A stretch of 64,000 nt of DNA, taken from an uncultured SAR86 cluster bacterium (lineage in GTDB: Bacteria; Pseudomonadota; Gammaproteobacteria; Magnimaribacterales; D2472). Shown here one piece after another: positions 10,605 to 20,845 of this stretch (its first letter is position 1; each line of letters opens with the position of its first letter). Under the pieces are notes generated by a model. That model searched no databases. It saw only the letters and a list, made by a program, of their open reading frames with translations, and was not told where the DNA came from. A program made the position numbers and the translations under genes. Where the stretch lies: assembly GCA_902601475.1 (NCBI GenBank), contig CACKNK010000005.1, forward strand, positions 1-64,000, read 5' to 3'.

Positions 10605-11608
10605 AACTTACTCACCAAGTCCTTTAATAAATTAATCTTTTCGTTTTTTCTCTCATTCGGATCTAATTTTTCAAGCTCTGCAAACTTAATATCCTTATAT
10701 AAATCCACAATCTTTGTGATTAGTTTTTGATCCATGCATTCTAGTCCCAAGGATACAATCCTCATAATATCTTCTTCATTTCTTAGGATTCTAAGAGAGT
10801 CAATATTATCGACAAGAAGATTATCGATCTCTATATTAGCAAGTTGTCTGGCTAGACTTATAAGTTTTTTAATCTTGCTAGGCAGTGGGATTTGATCAAA
10901 ATCAGTGAAATGATTTAAGCACGATAGCTCCACCCATCTAAGATCTGAACTCGTAGCACTAAAACTATCAAGTGAGTTGATATCTTTTAGCCATGGCTTA
11001 TCAAGTTTATTCTCAACCACAAAATTAAAAAATTTTTCAGGGAAATGGTTTTGCATTGCTTTATCTATTTCAGTAAATACTCTGTCACCTGAAAGATAGT
11101 TTAATTCCCCAGAGTCTAAGATTTTCTTAACAATGGCTTTAAGTTGTGGAGTTATTGAAAAATCTGAAATGTGTTTATAACTAAGAAACCTTCCGAGTCT
11201 TATAGCTCTAAGCGGGTCTTCACAAAACGCATCGGAAACATTTCTAAGTTTTTTATTGAATAAATCATCCTGACCATTAAAGGGATCAATAAGTTTGCCC
11301 TGACTATCTTTAGCAATAGCATTGATTGTAAGATCTCTTCTTAGCAAATCATCTTCAAGTCTTACTGAGGGATCATAGTAAAACCTAAACCCATGATAGC
11401 CCTTGCCAGATTTTCTTTCAGTTCTTGCAAGTGCGTATTCTTCTTTTGTATCTGGATGAAGAAAGACAGGAAAATCCTTACCAATTGGTTTAAATCCAGC
11501 CTCGATCATTTCTTCCGGAGAAGACCCGACAACAACCCAATCTTTATCATTAGGTTCCACGCCAAGAAGCTCATCTCTGACACTTCCACCAACCTGATAA
11601 GTTTTCAT
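10601..11608 (-). CDS. cca: CCA tRNA nucleotidyltransferase (multifunctional CCA protein type)
   Basis: YQVGGSVRDELLGVEPNDKDWVVVG; RRDLTINAIA; FCEDPLRAIRLGRF. Confidence 0.93.
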   Translation of the reverse strand: MKTYQVGGSVRDELLGVEPNDKDWVVVGSSPEEMIEAGFKPIGKDFPVFLHPDTKEEYALARTERKSGKGYHGFRFYYDPSVRLEDDLLRRDLTINAIAKDSQGKLIDPFNGQDDLFNKKLRNVSDAFCEDPLRAIRLGRFLSYKHISDFSITPQLKAIVKKILDSGELNYLSGDRVFTEIDKAMQNHFPEKFFNFVVENKLDKPWLKDINSLDSFSATSSDLRWVELSCLNHFTDFDQIPLPSKIKKLISLARQLANIEIDNLLVDNIDSLRILRNEEDIMRIVSLGLECMDQKLITKIVDLYKDIKFAELEKLDPNERKNEKINLLKDLVSKL

Positions 11609-12396
11609 ATTTTTTTTACTTGGAAGAATGTTTCATCGTCTAGCCTAAAAGCTGTTAGCTTTCCGCCCCAAACACATGCAGTATCGAGACCGATGAATTG
11701 CCTGTTTAGAGTCTTACCATTCAATGCAGCCCAATGACCAAAGATAACTCTTTTATTTTCATCAAGATCCCAATGCTGGAACCATTTCTTGAATTTCATT
11801 TTACTAAAAAGACCATTTGATTTTAAATCCATCTTGCCAGAAGCATTACAAAACCTCATTCTTGTGAGGTAGTTTAATGTAACTCTATCAAGCTCCTCAT
11901 CATTAAGTTTGTCATTCCAAGTATTGGGTTTATTTCCCCAAGCATGTTGTACGAATTGCTCAGGATTATTTTTTAGGTTTTTGCTAAGTCTTTTAGCAAA
12001 AACTTTAGTATCTTTGATTGACCAAGAAGGTGGAATTCCAGCATGAACAATAATGAATTCTTTACCATTCAGTTTTTTTGAAATCAGAAAAGGCTTCTTA
12101 ACAAGCCATTGTAAAAAATTTTTTTTATTTTTATGTACGCAAATATTCTTTAAACGTTCGGGCGATTTTTTCCCTAATAAGCTTTTTATCAAAAAAACAT
12201 CATGATTTCCAAGTACAGTATCAATTGATTTTTCCTTCATGCAAAACTCTAAAACTTCAAGAGATTGATTGCCACGGTTGACCAAATCTCCAGTAAAAAT
12301 AATTGAATCTTTTGAAGGATTAAATGAAATCTTTTTTAATAATTTTTTGAGTTCGTCAAAGCAACCATGAACGTCGCCAATCACATAAGTACTCAT
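11605..12396 (-). CDS. apaH: bis(5'-nucleosyl)-tetraphosphatase, symmetrical
   Basis: YVIGDVHGCFDELKKLL, FTGDLVNRG, VLGNHD, FIIVHAGIPPSW, FGHWAALNG. Confidence 0.94.
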   Translation of the reverse strand: MSTYVIGDVHGCFDELKKLLKKISFNPSKDSIIFTGDLVNRGNQSLEVLEFCMKEKSIDTVLGNHDVFLIKSLLGKKSPERLKNICVHKNKKNFLQWLVKKPFLISKKLNGKEFIIVHAGIPPSWSIKDTKVFAKRLSKNLKNNPEQFVQHAWGNKPNTWNDKLNDEELDRVTLNYLTRMRFCNASGKMDLKSNGLFSKMKFKKWFQHWDLDENKRVIFGHWAALNGKTLNRQFIGLDTACVWGGKLTAFRLDDETFFQVKKI

Positions 12397-13157
12397 TTGA
12401 TCATTTTAAATAATTCTTTGTATTGATCGAGTGTTATTTCTTCGGGTCTTTTCTTGAAATGCTCCAAACCGAAGTCGGCGTCAATCAATAGATCCTTTAA
12501 ATTATTTTTTAGACTTTTTCTTTTAGATTGAAAACAAACATCAATAAATTTTGAGAAACTATGAAAATCTGCTTTCTTAACAATGGGATTTTTCAAGGGC
12601 GTCATTCTAATAAATGAAGACGTAACTTTTGGCTTTATATCAAAAGCAATTGGATCAATTTCGAAAAGTGATTCATTAAAAAAAAGCACTTGCGATTTAA
12701 TAGATATCTTGCTCCATGATTTGTCTCCTGGTTTTGCGCATAGTCTATCTGCAAATTCTTTTTGAACCATAAAATGTAAATCTTTGGGATTAACCTTACT
12801 GGTTAATATTTTGATGATTATTTGCGATGCAATGTTATATGGGAGGTTACCAATAATTTTTACGTTCTCTGGGAGGCTCTCAAAATTAAAGCTTAATATG
12901 TCTTGGGAAATCAGGTTAATTTGTTGATCTCCATATTTCTTTAAAAGAAATTCTATATTTTCGTGATCAATTTCTACTGCACTGTAATTATTGATTGCCC
13001 CTATAAAGCCATCGGTTATAGCGCCATGCCCAGGACCAATTTCAAGATAGGGAAGCTGATGATCCAGGCCAATGCTTTTGATAATTTTATGAATGGTGAC
13101 CGGATCAATTAAGTAGTTTTGACCAAATTTTTTACGTTTCTTTCTATCAATCATCAA
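12393..13157 (-). CDS. rsmA: 16S rRNA (adenine1518/1519-N6) dimethyltransferase
   Basis: KKFGQNYLID, LEIGPGHGAIT, IIGNLPYNIASQIIIK. Confidence 0.95.
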   Translation of the reverse strand: MMIDRKKRKKFGQNYLIDPVTIHKIIKSIGLDHQLPYLEIGPGHGAITDGFIGAINNYSAVEIDHENIEFLLKKYGDQQINLISQDILSFNFESLPENVKIIGNLPYNIASQIIIKILTSKVNPKDLHFMVQKEFADRLCAKPGDKSWSKISIKSQVLFFNESLFEIDPIAFDIKPKVTSSFIRMTPLKNPIVKKADFHSFSKFIDVCFQSKRKSLKNNLKDLLIDADFGLEHFKKRPEEITLDQYKELFKMIK

Positions 13158-14134
13158 AGCATCTGATCGGCTTGTTTGAGAGCAACAACTAAAGATTTTG
13201 TACTAACATTATTTGTGCCAGCCAATTCCAGAGCCGTTCCATGATCAACCGAGGTTCTTATAATTGGAGTTCCAAGAGTAATGTTAACGGCATCACCAAA
13301 ACTTAAGGCTTTGAGAACGGGTAAACCTTGATCATGGTACATCGACAAATATGCATCGGTTAGTTTAAGTGTTTCTTTATTAAATGCAGTATCCGCAGCG
13401 AGTGGCCCATTCACGTTAATACCTTTTTTCTTTGCTTCCTTGATTGCTGGTTGAATATATTTAATTTCCTCAGTACCCAAATGACCGCTTTCACCCGCAT
13501 GCGGATTAAGCCCTAGAACCGTGATGTGTGGTTTTTTTATTTTTAATTGTGATTTTAGTGAGGAATCGAGAATCATGATTTTCTTAAGTACTTTAGATTT
13601 TTTAATTTCTTTATAAACTTCTTTTAGGGGTAAATGTGTAGTAGTTAGTGCAACCCTTAACTTTTCAGATGCCAGCATCATTAAAACGTCTGAACTGCCA
13701 GTCTTTTTTTTGATCCATTCGGTATGTCCACTAAATTTATATCCAGCATCAATAATGTTACTTTTCTGAATTGGTCCAGTAACCAGGCCAACTTTTTTAT
13801 TTGCATTGCAGTATTTGATTCCAAAATCCAAATGATCTATTACATATTTTGCATTACGAGCATTTAATTTTTTTGGAGATAAATCCGCACAGTTTGAAAC
13901 TTTATATAATTGCAATACTCCCTTTTTATTTTTAACAGAAGCATCGAGAGACTTAAGTTCCCTGATCTTAATCCTTTTATTTATAAGCTTTGATCTTGCT
14001 TGGAAGAGTTCACTGTCACCAAGACAAACTATTTTGGAGTTTATTGATTCCCATTGGGTTGATGTCACCAACTTAATAATGAGATCAGGCCCAATACCTG
14101 CTGGTTCACCTGGTGAGAATAAGATGATACTCAA
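13154..14134 (-). CDS. pdxA: 4-hydroxythreonine-4-phosphate dehydrogenase
   Basis: SPGEPAGIGPDL, GHTEWI, GLNPHAGESGHLGTEE, YHDQGLPVLKALSFGDAVNITLG. Confidence 0.95.
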   Translation of the reverse strand: MSIILFSPGEPAGIGPDLIIKLVTSTQWESINSKIVCLGDSELFQARSKLINKRIKIRELKSLDASVKNKKGVLQLYKVSNCADLSPKKLNARNAKYVIDHLDFGIKYCNANKKVGLVTGPIQKSNIIDAGYKFSGHTEWIKKKTGSSDVLMMLASEKLRVALTTTHLPLKEVYKEIKKSKVLKKIMILDSSLKSQLKIKKPHITVLGLNPHAGESGHLGTEEIKYIQPAIKEAKKKGINVNGPLAADTAFNKETLKLTDAYLSMYHDQGLPVLKALSFGDAVNITLGTPIIRTSVDHGTALELAGTNNVSTKSLVVALKQADQML

Positions 14135-15384
14135 TCTAGCTCTTTAACTTCTACGAATGCTTCTGCTCTCATTGTACGAAGCGAGTTCTCTAATTCCTCA
14201 TCGAACTTTCTTGAAAAAAGAGCACCGTATGCTCTATCTTCAACGATATCCATTGTTCTGTCGTAATTTCTTTTATCCAATACTTCTAGAAAATGGAAGC
14301 CAAATTGAGATTCAAAAACCTCTGATACCTCGCCAACTGGAGTTTTGAGCATCATAGCTTCAAATGCTGGAGCAGTTGCACCCATTGGAAGCCAATCGAG
14401 ATCACCGCCTTTATTGGCTGATCCCGGATCTTCTGAAAACTCTTTTGCTAATAAAGAAAACTCTTCTCCATCGATAAGACGTTCTCGTACATCTTGAAGT
14501 TCTTGTTTGGTAAAGGTCTCATCCCTTAACTTAGTTGGACTCATTAATATATGTCTTACTTTCCATTGATCTTGATACTCTACAAAGGGACCACGTTTAT
14601 CTGTCAGTTGAATAAGGTGATAGCCGGCACCACTCTTTAGTGGTTCGCTGATAAAGCCTCTCGGTTGCTTATTAACAGCATCAAAAAAAAGGTCGGGTAA
14701 GTCATTGGCTTTTCTCCATCCAAGATCTCCTCCAGAGGATGCATTTGATGCAATTGAATTTTGTTTAGCCAATTCCAAAAAGTCTTTACCTGAAACCAAA
14801 TCTTCTTTTAATGCATTTGCAGTATCTAAATCTTTAACTAGAATCTGATTCAATTGTAGTTCTGGCAAAAGCTGTGCTTTTGCTTCTTCTGTCTCTAAGA
14901 ATCGATCTAACTCTTGATCAGTGATAATAATCTGACTACCAACTTTACCTCTTTGGACTCTTTGAATAATCAACTCTTTTCTAAGTTGTTCTCGAAACTC
15001 AGGATATGATTCGCCTTGAGCTTCAATTGTATCGATGAATGCATCTACAGAAAGATTATTTTGACCAGCAACATCAGCGACATATTCATTTAGTTCGGCA
15101 TCACCTATTCGAACCCCAGCCCTTCTTCCAGACTGCAGTTGAAGTTCTTCGATAATAAGCCTTTCTCTTACTTGCTCAATCAACACGCTGTCTGGAGGCA
15201 GCCGATCTCCTTGATTTTGCTGAATCGCTCTTTGTTTAAATGTATTTAACATTTTGTTAACTTGAGACTCCAAAACTACTCCGTCACCAACGATGATAGC
15301 AATCCTGTCTAAAGTTATTTCTGCAGAACTAACTGTCCCTGCAATAAAAATGGGTAGAAATAGTAAATTCTTATGCCTTTTCAT
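14131..15384 (-). CDS. surA: periplasmic chaperone / peptidyl-prolyl isomerase SurA
   Basis: Signal peptide, SurA N domain, two parvulin repeats (SGGDLGW..., KVRHILMSP...ANKGGDLDWLP); next to lptD. Confidence 0.95.
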   Translation of the reverse strand: MKRHKNLLFLPIFIAGTVSSAEITLDRIAIIVGDGVVLESQVNKMLNTFKQRAIQQNQGDRLPPDSVLIEQVRERLIIEELQLQSGRRAGVRIGDAELNEYVADVAGQNNLSVDAFIDTIEAQGESYPEFREQLRKELIIQRVQRGKVGSQIIITDQELDRFLETEEAKAQLLPELQLNQILVKDLDTANALKEDLVSGKDFLELAKQNSIASNASSGGDLGWRKANDLPDLFFDAVNKQPRGFISEPLKSGAGYHLIQLTDKRGPFVEYQDQWKVRHILMSPTKLRDETFTKQELQDVRERLIDGEEFSLLAKEFSEDPGSANKGGDLDWLPMGATAPAFEAMMLKTPVGEVSEVFESQFGFHFLEVLDKRNYDRTMDIVEDRAYGALFSRKFDEELENSLRTMRAEAFVEVKELD

Positions 15385-15389
15385 ATTCT

Positions 15390-17663
15390 TTATAAGTTTA
15401 AAATTGATTTTTGAAAGAAGCGAGTAAGTTTATTTTTTTTACTGCTTAATCCTTTTAACTCAAATTCAAAGGTGATTCTACTTTTGTTTTCAAGAGAAAT
15501 CATTTCTTTCCATGCATAAATCTCATTTTCATTGAGTTGACTAACCTCAAACAAGGTGTTTGTATCAATCAATCTTTTATCTGATACATAGAGTCTAAGA
15601 CCTAAACAACAGCTCTCAAAGCCAAGGCCTAAAAAAGCATCAATATTTTTTTTCATCCCTTGATCCCGCTTGAACCCTGAAATAACTTTCCAAGAACTTG
15701 TAAATTCTCTTTCAAATCCAAATTCATAATAATTGAGGTTTTGAAGGTTAAGAGCGACATTTCCACGTAAAAACTTTTTAGCCAATAGAAGCTTTAATTT
15801 TTCGTTTGCAAACCCGAATGCAAGCTCACTTCTCTCTAATCTTCTATTATCTTGATCGTAGGTTGCTCCAATATCAAACGACAAATTATTATTTGTGTGA
15901 AAGGAAGAATTGAACGTTGCAATGTCTCTTTCAGAATCTGAGCCATAAATATTGTTAAGAACTTTACTTGGCTCAAGCCTTTCTTTTAAACCAAAGTTAG
16001 TTTTGACCTTATAGTTTTGAGTATCTAGAAGGTGCTTGAATCCTATAAAAAGATATTTTTCGTCAATGATTCTATCAAGCCCTAGAAACCTTGAATTTGA
16101 AAAAAGAGCATGACTACTACCAAAAAGAAATTGTGAATCGAAAATAGGCAAGCTGGATTGATCTCTATAATTTGTGTATCCAAATCCACTTAATAACTCA
16201 AAATTGGTTTGCTTTAAGTTATCTCTCTTCGAGAAATACTTTCTGAAAGTGATCTTTGATTTAATAAAAGAATCATCATAATTTCTTCCACTATCCTGAT
16301 CATAATCTTTATAGATTAATTCATTTTCAATTTCTGCAATATAAGATCTATTATTGAGTACTGTTTTCATTTTCGCAGCAGCAAAATTCCTTTTACCAGT
16401 ATCAAACTTATCTAAAAGCCCATTTGCATTGGTAAGAGCGCTATAAAATTTTAGTGGTACCCTGTCGATGGAAAATTTACTCCTATCAAGATTAAGCGAG
16501 AAGCTAGTGGCTCCAAATATCTTTTCTATTGAAAAGTTTGCTGCTGGAGATTTATTGAGTTCATATGGGAATAGCGGATTAATGATTTGATAGCTTTCTT
16601 TATGGATTTTGAATTTACCTCCAATTAATGGAAAATCAACTGCTACCTTCTGTGGTAAAAAATGCGTCCTCCGATCGATGGCTTTATTAAAATTTGTTTC
16701 AATATCATTTAAAACCAAAGGATCAGAAGTTTTAGACCATTCAATCTGCATATTTAATTTGCCAAAATCATACTTATGATCAATCGCATATGCCCATCGA
16801 TCTTTGTTGGAGGCTTCAGAAATTTGTTTATCATTATTTATCTTGATTACATCAATATTATTCTGATTAAATCCAGAGAGGTTTCTTAGATTTAGTTCAA
16901 ATCCATTCCCTCGGTCATTGATGGTTCTGGGAGCAAAGGTAAGATCAGATTTTTCTGATGTAACAATATAAATTGGGAGGTAAGCATCCCATCCATCACT
17001 GGAAAATGCTATTTCAGGCTCTAAAAAACCGCTTGTTCTTTTATTTGTAGCTGTAAACGGAATAACAGGAAAACCAAAAACTGTTGTATCAAATAACTTA
17101 ACTTTTAAGTTCTTTAATAGTCCTCTTCCAGATTTGTCATTCAGCTGGACTTCATCAGCTGTAACTTCCCAGCCTTTTTGTGTATCCGTGCAAGATGTGA
17201 AAGAGGTGTTGATGATCTTAAACTTATCTTGGGTGCTTTCTTTGAGCTCTTTAAATCCAAATTTAATATTTCGATTTCTAAATGAAACCTCGCCAGATTC
17301 CAAAATAGCCTCATCAGTTATAGGATTAATTGAACCTTTTTTAAATTTAGATACATAGTTCTGACCCGATATAAAACCATTAAGAATCTCATTTATTGAA
17401 TTCTTATTCTTATTAAAAACTGCTTGATCTCCATTTACATTCAAATCTTCAAGCTTGATTTCGAATCCATTTTTAAGCTCAAGCCTTGCATCACTTAGAA
17501 CCTGAATGGATCCAGCATTAATAGTGGTTTGATTATTAAGAGATGGAATCTCATCCATGAGGCCATCATTGATAAGGCATTCATCATTTGCTTGTATTGG
17601 ATGGGCAACACAAACAGCCAGCACATAAACTGAACATACAAAAGATCTAATCATAATCTTCAT
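15390..17663 (-). CDS. lptD: LPS-assembly protein LptD
   Basis: Signal peptide, OstA-like N-domain, long beta-barrel C-terminal region, order lptD-surA-pdxA-rsmA. Confidence 0.93.
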   Translation of the reverse strand: MKIMIRSFVCSVYVLAVCVAHPIQANDECLINDGLMDEIPSLNNQTTINAGSIQVLSDARLELKNGFEIKLEDLNVNGDQAVFNKNKNSINEILNGFISGQNYVSKFKKGSINPITDEAILESGEVSFRNRNIKFGFKELKESTQDKFKIINTSFTSCTDTQKGWEVTADEVQLNDKSGRGLLKNLKVKLFDTTVFGFPVIPFTATNKRTSGFLEPEIAFSSDGWDAYLPIYIVTSEKSDLTFAPRTINDRGNGFELNLRNLSGFNQNNIDVIKINNDKQISEASNKDRWAYAIDHKYDFGKLNMQIEWSKTSDPLVLNDIETNFNKAIDRRTHFLPQKVAVDFPLIGGKFKIHKESYQIINPLFPYELNKSPAANFSIEKIFGATSFSLNLDRSKFSIDRVPLKFYSALTNANGLLDKFDTGKRNFAAAKMKTVLNNRSYIAEIENELIYKDYDQDSGRNYDDSFIKSKITFRKYFSKRDNLKQTNFELLSGFGYTNYRDQSSLPIFDSQFLFGSSHALFSNSRFLGLDRIIDEKYLFIGFKHLLDTQNYKVKTNFGLKERLEPSKVLNNIYGSDSERDIATFNSSFHTNNNLSFDIGATYDQDNRRLERSELAFGFANEKLKLLLAKKFLRGNVALNLQNLNYYEFGFEREFTSSWKVISGFKRDQGMKKNIDAFLGLGFESCCLGLRLYVSDKRLIDTNTLFEVSQLNENEIYAWKEMISLENKSRITFEFELKGLSSKKNKLTRFFQKSILNL

Positions 17664-17708
17664 CTATAAATAGATTAGAAAGCTTTTTCCTCAAATAGTT
17701 TTATAACC

Positions 17709-18299
17709 TTATAAAAAATCTGGGATTTCTCTGAGAGCCTCTTTTCCAAAAAATACTTCTTCATTCAATATAAAAGTAGGCACCCCAAAAACACCTGCAT
17801 CAACTGCTTTTTGTGTATTCTCAATAAGTTGTTGCTTGATCTGATCGTCACTAGTTAGCTCGAGAATATCTTTTCCAGGCAGGCTTTTTTTAGTTAAGAA
17901 CTCTTCTAAAATTTCTTTATCTCCAAGATTTACCTCTTCTTCCCACATGCCCTTAGCAACTACATCAATGTACTCTTTTTCACAATCCAGCTTTTTTGCA
18001 GCCAAAAGGCCTCTTTGAATAGTCACAGTATTAATTGGGAAATGAGGATTAAGCTTAAATTCAGAAATTTTATGAAACCTCATGAACCTGTCCATCTCAA
18101 TATTCATATAACCCGATTTATTTGTTATTTCTGCAAATGCCATCCATGGAGGCTGATTATTGGTGAGTTTAAATATGCCGCCCAGCAAGCAAGGCAAGTA
18201 TTCAATTTCTACATTATGCTTTTTTTCAAACTCAGGAATAACTCTATGACATAGGTATGCATTTGGACTGGCAATATCGTAAATAAAAGTAATTTTCAT
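17709..18299 (-). CDS. DsbA-family / 2-hydroxychromene-2-carboxylate isomerase-like protein
   Basis: FIYDIASPNAYL, YLPCLLGGIFK, AVDAGVFGVPTFILNEEVFFGKE. Confidence 0.85.
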   Translation of the reverse strand: MKITFIYDIASPNAYLCHRVIPEFEKKHNVEIEYLPCLLGGIFKLTNNQPPWMAFAEITNKSGYMNIEMDRFMRFHKISEFKLNPHFPINTVTIQRGLLAAKKLDCEKEYIDVVAKGMWEEEVNLGDKEILEEFLTKKSLPGKDILELTSDDQIKQQLIENTQKAVDAGVFGVPTFILNEEVFFGKEALREIPDFL

Positions 18300-18309
18300 T
18301 ATGGTTACA

Positions 18310-18334
18310 GATTATGATTGTTATAATCATAATC
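18310..18334. promoter_or_regulatory. perfect 10-bp inverted repeat, candidate operator in divergent promoter
   Basis: GATTATGATT-GTTAT-AATCATAATC lying in the 61-bp gap between divergent genes. Confidence 0.65.
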
Positions 18335-18360
18335 GATTTAAACATAAATGAGGAACGTAA

Positions 18361-19218
18361 ATGAGTTTAGCTAATAAAGTTGTATTTATTACTGGGGGCA
18401 GCAGAGGTATCGGTCTTGAGATCGGGAAGAGGGCTGCTAGAGATGGAGCCAAGGTTGTTTTAGCTGCAAAAACGGCTGAACCTCATCCAAAACTTCCTGG
18501 AACTATATTTACGGCAGCTGAAGAAATTATTGAAGCAGGAGGCGAAGCATTACCATTAATTCTTGATGTTCGAGACGAAGAAAATGTTCTCAAGGCAGTT
18601 GAAGAAACGGTCTCTCATTTTGGAGGGATTGATATTTGTGTAAACAATGCTTCTGCTATTTCATTAACTAAAACGCCAGATACAGATATGAAACGATATG
18701 ATTTGATGCACCAAATCAATGGAAGAGGAACCTACCTGGTTAGTAAATATTGTATTCCTCATCTTAAGAAATCCTCCAACCCCCATATTCTTAATCTAGC
18801 CCCGCCTCTGGATATGAAAGCAAAATGGTTTGGGCCTCACCTGGCATACACTATGGCAAAATTTACGATGAGTATGTGTGTACTTGGTATGGCTGAAGAA
18901 TTAAAGGCTGATGGGATTGCAGTAAATGGATTATGGCCCAGAACCGCTATTGCAACTGCTGCAGTAAAAAATGTTTTAGGCGGTGAGGAATTGATGAACA
19001 TATCAAGAAAGCCTGAGATTATGGCAGATGCTGCTTATGAAATTTTCATTAAAGATTCTAAGGAGTTTACAGGCAACTTTTGCATTGATGACTTGGTGCT
19101 GCATGAATCAGGTGTTAAAGATTTTACAAAGTATGCTGATGTAAGTTTTGACAAGTTAGCTCCTGATTTCTTTGTGCCAGATGACACGCCCCTGCCTGAG
19201 GAAATTAAAAATAGCTGA
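18361..19218 (+). CDS. SDR family oxidoreductase (HSDL2-like)
   Basis: VVFITGGSRGIGLEIGKRAARDGAKVVLAAKTAEPHPKLPGTIFTAAEEI; NNASAISLT; YTMAKFTMSM. Confidence 0.9.
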   Translation: MSLANKVVFITGGSRGIGLEIGKRAARDGAKVVLAAKTAEPHPKLPGTIFTAAEEIIEAGGEALPLILDVRDEENVLKAVEETVSHFGGIDICVNNASAISLTKTPDTDMKRYDLMHQINGRGTYLVSKYCIPHLKKSSNPHILNLAPPLDMKAKWFGPHLAYTMAKFTMSMCVLGMAEELKADGIAVNGLWPRTAIATAAVKNVLGGEELMNISRKPEIMADAAYEIFIKDSKEFTGNFCIDDLVLHESGVKDFTKYADVSFDKLAPDFFVPDDTPLPEEIKNS

Positions 19219-20179
19219 TAACTTAGAAAGTAGAGCTCTCAGTTTTGCAAAGTCATTTCATGAGGACATAAAATCAATCCAACCTCTCACTGAGGAGGCA
19301 AGCGGCAGAAAATATTTCAGAGCCAGTCATGATCAAGGCACATTTGTAGTGTGTTTTGATCCATCTACTATTAATGGCCACCCAACATTTATTCAAAGAG
19401 CAAAAGAATTAAATAATGCCAATGTAAGGGTTCCAGAAATTTTGAAATACGATGAGGACTCAAACCTCACTGCTTTAGAGGATATAGGCGATTATAACTT
19501 GTTGGATGTCCCAGATTTTTATCAAAAAAATGAAATCGTAGAAAAAGTTCTTTTACTTCTGAATGATATGCAGTCGGCAAATCTAGTTAACTTAGATACA
19601 ACATTTGAAATGGGTCTTGAGTCACATGCAAAAAAGTTTTCAAAAATTCTTTGTAAAGAGTTTCTAGATCTTGATATGTATTCTGGATACAAAGACTTAT
19701 ATAAGAGAATGATTCCCAAATTATTAGATCAAAAGTGGGCAAACTGCCATTATGATTTTGAGAGAAGAAATTTGCACATGGGCGCAGATGAAGAAATCAT
19801 TTTATTGGACTTCCAAGATTTAGGTTTTGGACCAATTGGGATCGATCTGGCGGGAATCTTAATTGATCACTATTATGAAACTAATTTAGAGTTAGTAAGT
19901 TCATATTCAAATAAATTTGCTCGATTATCAAAGTTTGATTTATCCGGAGACGAGGTTTACGAATATGCTTTATGGGGAGCGTTGCAAAGAAATCTCAGAA
20001 TAATGGGAACGCTAACTAGCTTATATATCCATAAAAATAAAAAATTTAGAATCATGGATTTACCACGAATTATTTCTAATTCAGCAACCGTTGCTAATGA
20101 AATTGGTGAAAGTGGACTTTCTAATTTTTTATCAAACACAGTACTGCCAAAATTTAATGAAAGGATTAAAGTCTTATGA
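19172..20179 (+). CDS. amgK: aminoglycoside phosphotransferase-like sugar kinase (AmgK-like); start codon uncertain
   Basis: SGRKYFRASHDQGTFVV, NCHYDFERRNLHM, LLDFQDLGFGPIGIDLAGIL; directly upstream of murU-like gene. Confidence 0.85.
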   Translation: MCQMTRPCLRKLKIADNLESRALSFAKSFHEDIKSIQPLTEEASGRKYFRASHDQGTFVVCFDPSTINGHPTFIQRAKELNNANVRVPEILKYDEDSNLTALEDIGDYNLLDVPDFYQKNEIVEKVLLLLNDMQSANLVNLDTTFEMGLESHAKKFSKILCKEFLDLDMYSGYKDLYKRMIPKLLDQKWANCHYDFERRNLHMGADEEIILLDFQDLGFGPIGIDLAGILIDHYYETNLELVSSYSNKFARLSKFDLSGDEVYEYALWGALQRNLRIMGTLTSLYIHKNKKFRIMDLPRIISNSATVANEIGESGLSNFLSNTVLPKFNERIKVL

Positions 20180-20841
20180 GGGCCATGATACTTGCTGCAG
20201 GTCAGGGCAAAAGACTACGTCCGCTGACAAATAAAATACCAAAGCCGTTGATTGAGGTTACTAACCAACCAATTATTCTAGATGTCATTGGAAGACTAAG
20301 AGATTTTGGGATCGATGAGATATTAATAAATGTTTCTTATTTAGGAGATCAAATCATTTCATGTGTTGAAACATCTGGCATAAAAAATGTTCACTTCATT
20401 AAGGAACCATTTCCATACGGTACCGGTGGAGCACTTATCAATGCTTTTTCAAGATTGGGCAATGATCCTTTCATACTATGCAATGCTGACATTCATGCTG
20501 AGATAGACTTCAATTTGCTCCCAGATTTTACTGATGCAGCACACATTATTGGAGTTGAAAATCCATCACACAATATCTCAGGAGATTTTTGTCTCTCTGA
20601 TGGTATTGTCACATTGAATTCGGTTAATGAACTAACTTGGTCCGGCATCTCACTTATTCATCCACAAATCTTAGAACCTTTTTTAAAAAACAAAATTCCT
20701 TTTGATATTTGGAATGTTATTTTTAAACCAAATATTAAAAAACAATTAGTAACAGGCTCGACAAGTACTGATTTATGGGTAGATATAGGAACTCCTGAAA
20801 CTCTTGAACTTGCAAGGAAGCTGGTAAAAGAAGAGAATTAA
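20176..20841 (+). CDS. murU: N-acetylmuramate-1-phosphate uridylyltransferase-like nucleotidyltransferase
   Basis: MRAMILAAGQGKRLRPLTNKIPKPLIEVTNQPII; PYGTGGALINA; paired with amgK. Confidence 0.88.
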   Translation: MRAMILAAGQGKRLRPLTNKIPKPLIEVTNQPIILDVIGRLRDFGIDEILINVSYLGDQIISCVETSGIKNVHFIKEPFPYGTGGALINAFSRLGNDPFILCNADIHAEIDFNLLPDFTDAAHIIGVENPSHNISGDFCLSDGIVTLNSVNELTWSGISLIHPQILEPFLKNKIPFDIWNVIFKPNIKKQLVTGSTSTDLWVDIGTPETLELARKLVKEEN

Positions 20842-20845
20842 AAAT

